DNA from: an uncultured Acetobacteraceae bacterium
Lineage (GTDB): Bacteria; Pseudomonadota; Alphaproteobacteria; Acetobacterales; Acetobacteraceae
Length of the DNA stretch: 64,000 bases
NCBI GenBank assembly: GCA_903924985.1
Contig: CAIYDT010000089.1
Coordinates: 1-64,000 of the forward strand
Reading direction: 5' to 3'
This document shows positions 41,444-50,569 of this stretch, one piece after another; within the stretch, counting starts at the first letter, position 1; every line of letters begins with the position of its first letter. The notes under the pieces are model-generated. The model was given only the letters and a program-made list of their open reading frames with translations, did no database searches and was not told where the DNA came from. The position numbers and the translations under genes are program-made.

Positions 41444-42235
41444 ATGTACGATTTTACCTATTCGAAACCCGCCAGCCTCGCCGATGCGGTGGCCGCGCTG
41501 TCCAAAGACGACGAAGCCAAGGCGTTGGCCGGGGGTATGACCTATATCCCGGTGCTGAAGCAGCGGCTGGCGAAGCCATCCTCCGTTGTGGACCTCTCGG
41601 GCCTCGGCTTGTCGGGGATCACGGTGACCGGCAGCACCGTCACCATCGGCGCCATGACCACGCACGACACAGTGGCTCGAAATGCCGACGTGAAGAAGGC
41701 TATCCCGGCGCTGGCGGCGTTGGCCGGCGGCATCGGCGATGAGGCGGTGCGCCATCGCGGCACCATCGGCGGGTCTTTGGCCAACAATGATCCGGCAGCG
41801 TGCTACCCCTCGGTCGTGCTGGCGTTGGGTGCGACGATTACGACCAATAAGCGGTCCATCGCGGCGGACGACTATTTTCAAGGCATGTTCACCACTGCGC
41901 TGGAGCAGGGCGAACTCATCACATCGGTCACGTTCCCCATTCCGCAGCGCGCCGGTTACGAAAAATTCAAGAACCCGGCATCGCGCTATGCCATCGTCGG
42001 CGTGTTCGTCGCCAGGTTCCCGACCGGCGCCCGCGTGGGCGTGACCGGCGCCAGCCAGAGCGGCGTGTTCCGGCATGAGGGGATGGAGAAAGCCCTGTCC
42101 GCCAACTTCTCCCCCGACGCAACAGTGGGAGTCACCACCCCGGCCGACAACATGAATGGCGACATCCACGCCAGCGCCGAGTACCGCGCGCATCTGGTGG
42201 GCGTCATCACCAAGCGGGCTGTCGCGAAGGCGTAA
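41444..42235 (+). CDS. CoxM-like FAD subunit
   Basis: 263 residues of the FAD-binding PCMH fold: LAGGMTYIPVLKQRL near residue 32, TIGAMTTHDTVA, and IGDEAVRHRGTIGGSLANNDPAACYP. Carries electrons from the iron-sulfur subunit to the acceptor. 13 bases after coxL, AGGAG before the ATG. No coxD/E/F/G accessory genes follow. Confidence 0.92.
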   Translation: MYDFTYSKPASLADAVAALSKDDEAKALAGGMTYIPVLKQRLAKPSSVVDLSGLGLSGITVTGSTVTIGAMTTHDTVARNADVKKAIPALAALAGGIGDEAVRHRGTIGGSLANNDPAACYPSVVLALGATITTNKRSIAADDYFQGMFTTALEQGELITSVTFPIPQRAGYEKFKNPASRYAIVGVFVARFPTGARVGVTGASQSGVFRHEGMEKALSANFSPDATVGVTTPADNMNGDIHASAEYRAHLVGVITKRAVAKA

Positions 42236-42299
42236 TCGCAACGGGGGCAGCGGGCGCCGCCTGCTGTCCCCCCGCCCTCGTTTGGCGGACTATGGACCA

Positions 42300-42532
42300 G
42301 CCTCCCTCGCCTGCGCCGCGGAGCAAAACCGGCCGCGGTAGCGACCGCATGACACTCATCGAAAATTCGGAACATGGCCTCATGGCCGCCAGGCGCGGCG
42401 AGAATATCGCCGAAACTCGCACGCATCGGACAGGTGATGCCCGCACCAGAAAGGTCACGTCGCGCCCGCGCGCAGCATGCAGGCACCGAAATAACCGCCG
42501 AGCGCGCCGGCGCCGATCACCAGGGTACGCAT
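42300..42532 (-). pseudogene. Ketopantoate reductase (PanE/ApbA) remnant
   Basis: On the minus strand an ATG at 42532 with a good GAGGGAGAG site starts MRTLVIGAGALGGYFGACML, the Rossmann start of PanE-type reductases. After about 22 codons the sequence jumps to MRASFGDILAAPGGHEAMF and RIFDECHAVATAAGFAP, which belong near residue 200 of the family. The middle is deleted and the C-terminal third lost. It fills most of the 400-base gap between coxM and the antitoxin gene; the rest shows nothing I can name. Confidence 0.75.
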
Positions 42533-42640
42533 GAACTCTCCCTCAGAGTGTTTTGCCGGTTAGCGTAACAGAATTCCTACCTTGCAGCCAGCCGAATAGC
42601 GGATTACCTTATTCGGTAATGCACAATCCAAGGCCGCCCC

Positions 42641-42904
42641 ATGGACATCACCAAAGACATTCAGCCGATGACGGCGTTCCGCAACCAATCGGCGGAATTC
42701 GTGCGTCACCTGAAGGAAACCGGTCGTCCCATCGTTCTGACCATCAACGGTAAGGCCGCCGTCGTCGTGCAGGATGCCGCTGCCTACCAGCGATTGTGCG
42801 ATATCGCGGCCAACGCGAACCGGGAGGACGTGGCGCCCACGGACGATGCGTTGAGCGGCGATATGTTCGAGGCGATGCGGCGGAAACTCGGACTGGCATT
42901 GTGA
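42641..42904 (+). CDS. Phd/YefM family antitoxin, orphan
   Basis: 87 residues. N-terminal Phd fold DNA-binding part (MTAFRNQSAEFVRHLKETGRP, then LTINGKAAVVVQDAAAYQRL), typical of type II antitoxins that also repress their own promoter. The usual downstream toxin (ParE/Doc/YoeB) is absent; instead its stop overlaps the GTG of an esterase-like gene. The C-terminal toxin-binding tail is short. Confidence 0.87.
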   Translation: MDITKDIQPMTAFRNQSAEFVRHLKETGRPIVLTINGKAAVVVQDAAAYQRLCDIAANANREDVAPTDDALSGDMFEAMRRKLGLAL

Positions 42905-43749
42905 CCGACCTTTCGCCCCTGATCGCCGCACCGGGCGCGAACACGATCCCCTACCTCGACCCCGCCTTCCCAGACCGAAGGCTGATCCTGCATGGCGCCC
43001 GTCCCCAGGATTACTCCCCCAACATCCCCGTACTGTTCGTCCACCACGGCGTCGCCCGCAACGGGGAGGCTTATCGCAATTACTGGCTCAACCACGTCGA
43101 CGAAGCCGGCATCCTGGCGATCTCCATCGAATTTCCGGAAGAAGCCTTTCCCGAATATCTCTGGTACAATTTCGGTAATCTACACAACAAGGACGGCACG
43201 CCGAACCCACGCGAGCAATGGACCTTCGGCATCGACGAGCGCCTGTTCGCCGCCCTGCAAGCCCAGGGGATCACCCGGCGCCAGCGCTACGGGGTGTTCG
43301 GCCATTCCGCGGGTGGGCAGTACGTGCATCGCATGCTGTCTTTCGGCTACCGCGACCGCGTTGCCGTCGCGGTCAGCGCCAACGCCGGCACCTATGCGAT
43401 GCCCGACCTGGAGATCCCCTGGCCGTTCGGCCTGGGGGAGGTCGGACTGACCCCGGATACCCTGAAACCCGTCCTGGAATTTCCCATCACCGTGATGGCC
43501 GGCACCGAGGACACCAAAACCACCGGCAAATTCTTCCCAAAAGGCCCACGCTCGCTGCGGCAAGGCGCGCACCGGCACGAACGCGCGCACAACTACGTCC
43601 GGATAGGGCGAGACGCCGCCCAGGCCCTGGGCACGAATTGCCGCTGGACGGTCATCGACGTGCCCGGCGTAGGACACGACGGCAAAGGCATGTCCGCCGC
43701 CGCCGCGCCGGTCATCGCCGCTGCTTTGCACGCATCGGAGACACCATGA
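42901..43749 (+). CDS. Alpha/beta hydrolase, esterase-like
   Basis: 282 residues. VLFVHHGVARNGEAYRNYW at the oxyanion side, nucleophile elbow GHSAGGQYVHRML with Ser, and the late catalytic His in PGVGHDGKGM. The general form fits polyester depolymerase or esterase-like proteins; no signal peptide, so cytoplasmic. The GTG start overlaps the antitoxin TGA, an unusual coupling. The 156 bases after it hold no clear gene. Confidence 0.8.
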   Translation: MTDLSPLIAAPGANTIPYLDPAFPDRRLILHGARPQDYSPNIPVLFVHHGVARNGEAYRNYWLNHVDEAGILAISIEFPEEAFPEYLWYNFGNLHNKDGTPNPREQWTFGIDERLFAALQAQGITRRQRYGVFGHSAGGQYVHRMLSFGYRDRVAVAVSANAGTYAMPDLEIPWPFGLGEVGLTPDTLKPVLEFPITVMAGTEDTKTTGKFFPKGPRSLRQGAHRHERAHNYVRIGRDAAQALGTNCRWTVIDVPGVGHDGKGMSAAAAPVIAAALHASETP

Positions 43750-43905
43750 AACGCCGCGGCGGTGTCGCTGCACGCCGCCTGGTTCGATGCCCCCGCTCTG
43801 CCGGCGCAGCAGCAACCGGCGTGCGGCGGGAGTGACGGATTCGCGTTGCTGACGGCGGGGTACTGGGGCTAGGCTTCGCTCAACAAACCGGGAAGGCTCA
43901 GAAAC

Positions 43906-45489
43906 ATGAAACGCCGCACGATTCTGAAATCCGCGCTCGCTGGTTCGGTTGCCCTCGCGGCACCGCGCGTCGTCAGCGCGCAGAAGGCTGCCAAAACGGT
44001 CACCTTCGCGCCGCACGCCGATCTGGCGTCCCTGGACCCCGTGTGGACCACGGCCGATATCACCCGCAACTACTCCCTGGCGGTGTTCGACACGCTCTAT
44101 GCCCGTGACGCGAACTTCGCGGTGCACCCGCAGATGGTCGCGGGGGACAAGACCGAAAACGATGGCAAGCTATGGGAACTCACGCTGCGCGATGGCCTGA
44201 AATTCCACGACGGGGAGAAAGTCCTGGCGAAGGATTGCGCCGCCACCATTTACCGCTTCTGCAAGCGCAATCCCTTCGGCCAGGCGATGATGAAGCGGGT
44301 GGACGAAATCACCGCCGCATCCGACAACGTCATCCGCATCCGCCTGAACAAACCCTTCCCCCTGCTGCGCGACGCCCTGGCGGAAGTCTACTCCGTCATG
44401 ATGCCGGAACGTCTGGCCAAAACCGACGCCTTGCAGCAAATTCCCGAAGCCATCGGCAGCGGCCCGTTTAAATTCATGGCCGATGAGCGTATTCCCGGCT
44501 CCCGCGTCGTATTCGCCAAGAATGAGGCCTATGTCCCCCGCCCCGATGGCGTACCCAGTTTCCATTCCGGCCCGAAAATCGTGAATATCGACCGCGCCGT
44601 CTGGAATTTTATCCCCGATGCCTCCACCATCGCCGCCGCGTTGCAGCAGGGGGAAATCGACTGGTGGGAACAGCCCGCCATCGACCTGATCCCCAGCATG
44701 CGGAAAAACAAGGACATCACCATCGTGGTGAAAGACCGCACCGGGGAAATCGGCTGCCTGCGGTTCAATCACCTGCTGCCGCCCTTCAACAACCCGGCGA
44801 TCCGGCGGGTGGTACTGGCGGCGATGGAGCAAAAAGAAATCATCGAGGCTTACGCCGGTGCCGAACCATCGCTCATCAAGACCGATGTCGGCATTTTCGT
44901 CCCAGGCACGCCGCAGGCCAGCACCGTCGGGGTCGAGCAAACCCGTGGCCCCAAGGACTATGCGAAGCTGAAAAAAGACCTGGCCGCCGCCGGTTATAAC
45001 GGAGAAAAAATCGTCGTCCTCGCGGCAACGACTCTGCCGAATATTTGGGCGGAGGCGCAGGTCGCGACCGACGTTCTGAAGCGGATTGGTTTCAACATCG
45101 ACATGCAGTCGCTGGAATGGGGCTCTGTCGTGCAACGACGTGCCAGCAAGGAGCCGATCGACAAAGGCGGCTGGAATATTTTTTACACCTATCTGGGAGG
45201 ACTCGGGAACGTTTCGCCCGCACCGGATATCGCCATCCGCGGAAATGGCGCCGGCGCCTGGTTCGGCTGGCCTACCAATCCGAAGATGGAAGCGTTGTAT
45301 GAGGCGTGGTTCGAAGCCCCCGACCTCGCCGCGCAAAAGAAGGTGGTCGACGATATGCAAACCGTGTTCTGGGACGATCCGCCTTATGTGCCGCTGGGCA
45401 TGTACGACCAGCCGACCGCGTTCCGCACCTACATGACCGACGTGCCCGAAGGATTTCCGCAGTTCTACGGCCTCAAGAAGCACATCTAG
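43906..45489 (+). CDS. Peptide-type ABC transporter substrate-binding protein
   Basis: 527 residues: Tat/Sec-like signal (MKRRTILKSALAGSVALAA), then family 5 solute-binding fold with HADLASLDPVWTTADIT, LRDGLKFHDGEKVLAKD and IGSGPFKFMADER. Periplasmic binding of a peptide, amino acid or opine-like ligand. One base separates it from the FAD oxidoreductase gene, suggesting the oxidoreductase acts on the imported compound. No permease genes are next to it. Confidence 0.9.
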   Translation: MKRRTILKSALAGSVALAAPRVVSAQKAAKTVTFAPHADLASLDPVWTTADITRNYSLAVFDTLYARDANFAVHPQMVAGDKTENDGKLWELTLRDGLKFHDGEKVLAKDCAATIYRFCKRNPFGQAMMKRVDEITAASDNVIRIRLNKPFPLLRDALAEVYSVMMPERLAKTDALQQIPEAIGSGPFKFMADERIPGSRVVFAKNEAYVPRPDGVPSFHSGPKIVNIDRAVWNFIPDASTIAAALQQGEIDWWEQPAIDLIPSMRKNKDITIVVKDRTGEIGCLRFNHLLPPFNNPAIRRVVLAAMEQKEIIEAYAGAEPSLIKTDVGIFVPGTPQASTVGVEQTRGPKDYAKLKKDLAAAGYNGEKIVVLAATTLPNIWAEAQVATDVLKRIGFNIDMQSLEWGSVVQRRASKEPIDKGGWNIFYTYLGGLGNVSPAPDIAIRGNGAGAWFGWPTNPKMEALYEAWFEAPDLAAQKKVVDDMQTVFWDDPPYVPLGMYDQPTAFRTYMTDVPEGFPQFYGLKKHI

Positions 45490-45490
45490 C

Positions 45491-46744
45491 ATGCACGTCG
45501 TGGTCATCGGCGCCGGCATTGTCGGCGCCGCCAGTGCGCTGGAACTTCTCCGCGACGGCCATCGGGTGACGATCGTCGAACCCGGTGAGCCCGGGGGGGA
45601 GCAGGCCGCCAGCTACGGCAACGGCACTTTGCTCAATCCAAGTTCGGTCATTCCGATGTCCTCACCCGGCCTCTGGAAGAAGGTGCCGTCGTATCTGGCC
45701 GACCCTCTTGGGCCGCTGGCGATCCGCTGGTCGTATCTGCCGAAGATGTTGCCCTGGCTGCGACGGTTCCTGTCCGCCGGCTCCACCCCCGAAAAGGTTG
45801 CCGCCATCGGAAAGGCACTGCGCCCGCTACTGATCGACGCGCCCGACCGGCACCGAAAACTGGCCGAGGAGGCCGGCGCCGGCGACCTGATCGTCAAACA
45901 GGGCGTGCTGTTCGCCTTCCCCGATCGGGCCGCCTTCGACGCCGAGGCGCTATCCTGGAGGGTCCGCCGCGACAACGGCGTGAAATGGCTGGAATTGGAT
46001 GAGGACGAGTTGCGCCAGCGGGAACCGACCCTCGACCGGCATTACAAATTCGCCGTGCTGGTGGAAGAAAACGGCCAATGCCGCGATCCCGGCGCTTACG
46101 TCGCAGCCTTGATCCGCCATGCCGTGGACCAAGGTGCGGTGCTGAAGCGCGCCCGCGCTGCCGGATTTCGTATCGAAACTGGCCGTTTGCGCTCCGTGAC
46201 GACCGAGGGCGACGAAATCCCCTGCGAACGCGCCGTGATCGCCGCCGGTGCCTGGTCCAAGGTGCTGGCGCGCGAAGCCGGCGACACGGTGCCGCTGGAA
46301 ACCGAACGCGGCTATCACATCGTCATCCAGAATCCAGGCATCCAGCCGCGCTACCCGGTGATGCCGAGCGACGGGAAGATGGGGTGCGCGATGACACCTC
46401 AGGGGTTGCGGCTCGGGGGCCAGGTGGAGCTGGCGGGGTTGGAGGCCGATCCGAACTGGAAACGCGCGGATGTGCTGCTGAAATTCGCCCGCAAGGTTTA
46501 CCCGGGGATTCCCGAGGGGCTGTCGTTGGACAACGTCAAAGTCTGGATGGGACACCGCCCGTCAATGCCGGACGGGCTGCCGTGTTTGGGGCCGGCATCG
46601 GGGTGCTCGGATGTAGTCCATGCATTCGGGCACGGGCATATCGGGCTGACGGCTGCGGCGACCACCGGGTTGGTGGTGGCGGATATTGTTGCTGGGCGGA
46701 AACCGAGGATCGATCTGACGCCGTACGCGGCAACACGGTTCTAA
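45491..46744 (+). CDS. FAD-dependent oxidoreductase, DadA-like
   Basis: 417 residues of the DAO superfamily. N-terminal dinucleotide fold VVVIGAGIVGAASALELL, the substrate-side GGQVELAG block, and C-terminal VWMGHRPSMPDGLPCLGP and FGHGHIGLTAAATTG typical of D-amino-acid dehydrogenases. Likely oxidises a D-amino or N-substituted amino acid at the inner membrane. Coupled to the upstream binding protein. Confidence 0.88.
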   Translation: MHVVVIGAGIVGAASALELLRDGHRVTIVEPGEPGGEQAASYGNGTLLNPSSVIPMSSPGLWKKVPSYLADPLGPLAIRWSYLPKMLPWLRRFLSAGSTPEKVAAIGKALRPLLIDAPDRHRKLAEEAGAGDLIVKQGVLFAFPDRAAFDAEALSWRVRRDNGVKWLELDEDELRQREPTLDRHYKFAVLVEENGQCRDPGAYVAALIRHAVDQGAVLKRARAAGFRIETGRLRSVTTEGDEIPCERAVIAAGAWSKVLAREAGDTVPLETERGYHIVIQNPGIQPRYPVMPSDGKMGCAMTPQGLRLGGQVELAGLEADPNWKRADVLLKFARKVYPGIPEGLSLDNVKVWMGHRPSMPDGLPCLGPASGCSDVVHAFGHGHIGLTAAATTGLVVADIVAGRKPRIDLTPYAATRF

Positions 46745-46846
46745 ATTTGTATCAACTGGCGTTGAGACTGACGCTCCAGGCCTCCCTCACCCGTCATGCC
46801 GGTGCTGTACGGCCTGCGTATCGATCTCTACACCCGTCGGTACAAA

Positions 46847-48676
46847 TCAACCCACTTCCCGCCGCACAACCTCCAGCACCGCTTTCCCGTAACGATCCAG
46901 CTTCGACGCACCGACGCCCTTGATCTGGCCAAGCTCGTCCAAATCCGAAGGCCGCACCGCCGCGATATCGCGCAGCACGGTGTCGTGGAAGATAACGTAG
47001 GGCGGTACCGATTGCCCCCGAGCCTCGGTGGCACGCCAAACGCGCAAAGCCTCGAACAGCCCAGCCGCCTCGGGTCCGGCTGGCGGCGCATCCGGAATGA
47101 CCCGGCGGCGGTCCGGTTTCGCGGCCGCGCGGCGCGGCGCCTCCTGCCGCAACATCACGCGGACCTCCCCGCGCAGGATGGGCCGGGCTTCCTCCTGCAC
47201 CAGGAACAGCCCGCCATGACCGGCCGTATCTACGTCCAGGGCACGGATTGCCACCAATTGCCGGATCAGGCCGCGCCAATACTGCACGGAACGATCCGCC
47301 CCGAGGCCGAAGGTGGACAACCGGTCATGCCCGTGCCGCAGCACCGCCTCGGTCTTTTCGCCGCGCAATACCGAAATAATATGCAGCGCGCCGAAAATCT
47401 GGTTCGTGCGGTAAACGGCGGACAGCACCTTCTGCGCCTCCACCGTGGCGTCCGCCGTCACCGGGGGGGCGTCGCAATTGTCGCAATGGCCGCAATCGCT
47501 GGGCAGAGACTCGCCGAAACACGCCAGCAGCGTGCGGGTGCGGCAGGTCACAGCCTCGGTCAGTGCCACCATTTCTTCCAGCTTGGTGCGCATGACGCGC
47601 TTCTGGGTCTCGGGCGCGGAAGATTGCGCGAGCCAATGCCGCGCCTGCGCAATATCCTGACCGCCATACAGCAGCAGCGTGCTGGAGGGGTCGCCGTCAC
47701 GACCGGCACGGCCGATCTGCTGGTAGTAGGCCTCGGGCGAGTCCGGCATGTCCAAATGCGCCACGAACCGCACGTCAGGGCGGTCGATGCCCATGCCGAA
47801 GGCGATAGTGGCGACGATGACCACCGGCTCGCCTGAGCGGAAACGGGTCAGCGACTCCCGCTTGTGCTGCGGGTCCAAGCCGGCGTGAAACGCGATCGCC
47901 GGGAACCCCTTCTCCGTCAGCTTCGCCGCCATTCGCTCGGTTTTCGCTCGGCTGCCGCAATACACGATGCCGCATTGGCCCTTATGACGCGCAAGGAACT
48001 CCAGAAGCTGCGCGGTCTCCCCCACCTTGGCCTCGGCTGCCAGGTGTAAGTTCGAGCGGTGGAAGCTATCGAGGAAGACCTCCGCCCCCTCCATCCCCAA
48101 AGCGGCCAGGATGTCGGTGCGGGTGCGGGTGTCCGCCGTCGCGGTCAGCGCGATGCGCGGCACGCCGGGGAAGCGCTCGGGCAGCAGCGCCAGCCCCCGG
48201 TATTCCGGGCGGAACTCGTGCCCCCACTGGGACACGCAGTGCGCCTCATCGATCGCGAACAGGGAAATTTGCAGCCGAGACAGCCGGTCGATGGTGCCAT
48301 TGCTCAGCAGCCGCTCCGGGGAGACGTAAAGAAGGTCCAGCGCCCCCTCCACCATGTCCCGGTACACCGAGCGCGCCTCTGCCGGGTCGAGTTCGGAGTG
48401 CAACGCGCCCGCGTTGACCCCGACCTGGCGCAAGGCGGCAACCTGATCGTCCATCAGCGCGATCAAAGGGGAGACGATGACGGCCGTGCCGGGGCGGCAA
48501 AGGGCGGGCACCTGGTAGCAGATGCTCTTGCCGCCGCCGGTGGGCATCAGCACCAGCGCGTCGCCGCCGGCGATGACGTGGCGGACCACGTCCTCCTGCT
48601 GGCCACGGAAGCCGGGGAAGCCAAAGACACGGCGCAGGGCCGCCGTCGGATCTTCCTGTATCCGGGTTTGCAGCAT
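46847..48676 (-). CDS. recQ: ATP-dependent DNA helicase RecQ
   Basis: 609 residues: Walker A MPTGGGKSICYQVPAL, DEAH box (IDEAHCVSQWGHEFRPEY), helicase C domain (FGMGIDRPDVRFVAHLD), zinc-binding Cys (CGHCDNC), RQC and an HRDC domain at the C-terminus (GQIKGVGASKLDRYG). Unwinds 3'-5' in recombination repair. Convergent with the oxidoreductase gene. Confidence 0.96.
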   Translation of the reverse strand: MLQTRIQEDPTAALRRVFGFPGFRGQQEDVVRHVIAGGDALVLMPTGGGKSICYQVPALCRPGTAVIVSPLIALMDDQVAALRQVGVNAGALHSELDPAEARSVYRDMVEGALDLLYVSPERLLSNGTIDRLSRLQISLFAIDEAHCVSQWGHEFRPEYRGLALLPERFPGVPRIALTATADTRTRTDILAALGMEGAEVFLDSFHRSNLHLAAEAKVGETAQLLEFLARHKGQCGIVYCGSRAKTERMAAKLTEKGFPAIAFHAGLDPQHKRESLTRFRSGEPVVIVATIAFGMGIDRPDVRFVAHLDMPDSPEAYYQQIGRAGRDGDPSSTLLLYGGQDIAQARHWLAQSSAPETQKRVMRTKLEEMVALTEAVTCRTRTLLACFGESLPSDCGHCDNCDAPPVTADATVEAQKVLSAVYRTNQIFGALHIISVLRGEKTEAVLRHGHDRLSTFGLGADRSVQYWRGLIRQLVAIRALDVDTAGHGGLFLVQEEARPILRGEVRVMLRQEAPRRAAAKPDRRRVIPDAPPAGPEAAGLFEALRVWRATEARGQSVPPYVIFHDTVLRDIAAVRPSDLDELGQIKGVGASKLDRYGKAVLEVVRREVG

Positions 48677-48723
48677 CAGCCTGGTTCGGCCGGGGGGCGC
48701 ATGGTCGAGTCTCTCCAGCGGCA

Positions 48724-48757
48724 GGGGCTGAACCTACCTGCCGGTCGGTTCAGCCCC
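48724..48757 (-). terminator. Hairpin upstream of the recQ start
   Basis: Perfect 11-base arms GGGGCTGAACC (48724-48734) and GGTTCAGCCCC (48747-48757) lie 23 bases after the cytochrome stop on the minus strand and before recQ. Stable stem but no U-tract after it. Confidence 0.55.
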
Positions 48758-48779
48758 CGTCAACCGGAGAACCGGGTTG

Positions 48780-50498
48780 TCAGAGAGTCTTCAGATACTC
48801 CAGCAGCGCCTTCTTCTGGTCGGGCGTCAGCTTCGTGCCGAACTCGTGCCCACAATTGCTGTTGCCCGAGTTCAGCTTCGAGCAATCCGTGGTTTGCAGC
48901 GTGTAGTCGAACCTGGTCTGCGTCGCGGCCAGACCGACCTTGCCGGTCGGGTCGTAGTTGGGGCCGATCTTGAAGGACGCCGGCCGCTGGCTCGCGGGGC
49001 TCAACAAATCCGCCAGCGTCGGGACCGAACCGTTATGCAGATAGGGCGCCGCTGCCCAGATGCCCTGCATGACACGGGACTCATACGAGCCCGGCTGCGT
49101 CTTGACCGATGCCATCTGCTTGGCTTCCGCCAGTTCGGCCGGCACGCGCCCGATCCGACTCGCCAGGTTTTCGGTCCCGGCGGGGCCGGTCGTATGATCC
49201 AGATCGTATGTCGCGATCTTGCCAATGTGCTCCGCCATGATCCCCACGACCGACGAGGCCAAGACGTTAACCGAGGTGTCGGTCGCTTTTAGGTGGGGAA
49301 TGCCGGTGTCCTTCAACACGCCGGTATCGACCGTGCGTCCGAGGGTTTCCCATTCGTGGATATCGGTACCGACGTTAACAACGGGGGTTTTCCAGGTCGG
49401 CCGCCCCAAGGGGAGCGCGACGACCTGAATGCCGTGGCAGCCTTCGCAACCCGCCCCTTGGGCGATCGTCCACTTGTAGATTTCCTCGCCCTGTTTCGCC
49501 AGCGCCGCGTCCACCGGCCATTGATACTTCGGTGGTCCGATCTTGGTGATCAACGTCTCCAGTGCCAGCAAGCCGTCGATGTTGACCGAGTTGTCTTTGT
49601 AGTTCGGCAGGTCAATGATATCTTTGGTCGGATAGAACCGCCCGAAGACGCCCAGCACTTCGCCGACGTTGCGCACCATCGCGAGCAAATCGTCGCCGTT
49701 GGGTGCGAAGCCCGGCCACTGTGTCTTGTTCTGAATTGCCGCGTTCCACAGGAAGGGGTACCGGGTAGGCGCATCGGCGATCGCGATGTTTTTGGTGATC
49801 AGGTGCCCCTGGTTCGGCGGCCCGCCGTTCGCCGGCCCGATATCCAGTCCGGTCAACCGGTTGAAGATCATCGCGACCGCATCCAGCCGGGACGGCCCCC
49901 AGCCCGGTGTCGGCAGCGAGGCTTTCACGATCGCATCGTATGGCGTGAACCAGAGCATCACGTCGCTGCGCAGTTGCAGGATTTGCTGTTGGGACGCCCC
50001 ATTTCCCAAAACGGCAGCCGCGAAATCGTTGAAAGCGGCCTGATTCGATAGGATATTCTGTACCGCCTTATCGAGATCGGCCATGAAACTCTGGAAATCG
50101 ACGATCGCGGGGCCGCCGTCGATCCGATAGGCCGCGCCGCCCACCTCGATCTGGCGGGTGTGGCACGCGGCACACGACATGCCGGCAAACACGGTGCCTT
50201 GGTCGTCGGTGTTGGTGGTGAACCCGACCGGCAGCGTAGCGCCGGGGGTTTGGTCGTTCTTCAGGTACCCATAACGGCTGAGATTGTCCGCCATAAACGC
50301 CGCGCCGCCGTTCGGCTGCCTCAACGCCATGATCCACTTCAGCGGCATCAGGCGAGAGCCCTGATCCTGCGAGTAGAACCCCGCCCGTTGGGTCTGGTTC
50401 CATAACGGGCCTTGATCGACGAAGGTCTGTTGCGCCTGGGCAGCGCCCGCGAACTGGGTCACGATCACCGCCACGGCGGCCATCAGGAGACGTTTCAT
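48780..50498 (-). CDS. Di-heme cytochrome c, RoxA/MauG-like
   Basis: 572 residues with a signal peptide (LLMAAVAVIVTQFAGAAQA). Two heme c motifs: CAACH near residue 110 and CEGCH in the second half; SRIGRVPAELAEAK and APYLHNGSVPTLADLL are shared with the di-heme peroxidase superfamily, whose rubber oxygenases RoxA/RoxB it resembles in size and layout. It is periplasmic and could oxidise polymers, alkenes or peroxides; the exact role is not shown. Stands between recQ and pobA on the same strand. Confidence 0.8.
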   Translation of the reverse strand: MKRLLMAAVAVIVTQFAGAAQAQQTFVDQGPLWNQTQRAGFYSQDQGSRLMPLKWIMALRQPNGGAAFMADNLSRYGYLKNDQTPGATLPVGFTTNTDDQGTVFAGMSCAACHTRQIEVGGAAYRIDGGPAIVDFQSFMADLDKAVQNILSNQAAFNDFAAAVLGNGASQQQILQLRSDVMLWFTPYDAIVKASLPTPGWGPSRLDAVAMIFNRLTGLDIGPANGGPPNQGHLITKNIAIADAPTRYPFLWNAAIQNKTQWPGFAPNGDDLLAMVRNVGEVLGVFGRFYPTKDIIDLPNYKDNSVNIDGLLALETLITKIGPPKYQWPVDAALAKQGEEIYKWTIAQGAGCEGCHGIQVVALPLGRPTWKTPVVNVGTDIHEWETLGRTVDTGVLKDTGIPHLKATDTSVNVLASSVVGIMAEHIGKIATYDLDHTTGPAGTENLASRIGRVPAELAEAKQMASVKTQPGSYESRVMQGIWAAAPYLHNGSVPTLADLLSPASQRPASFKIGPNYDPTGKVGLAATQTRFDYTLQTTDCSKLNSGNSNCGHEFGTKLTPDQKKALLEYLKTL

Positions 50499-50569
50499 AA
50501 TCCACCCCTATTTGTTGGTTGGGTGTATCATCAAACCTCAGTTTCCGCAACGGCGCAAGCCCCGTTGCA

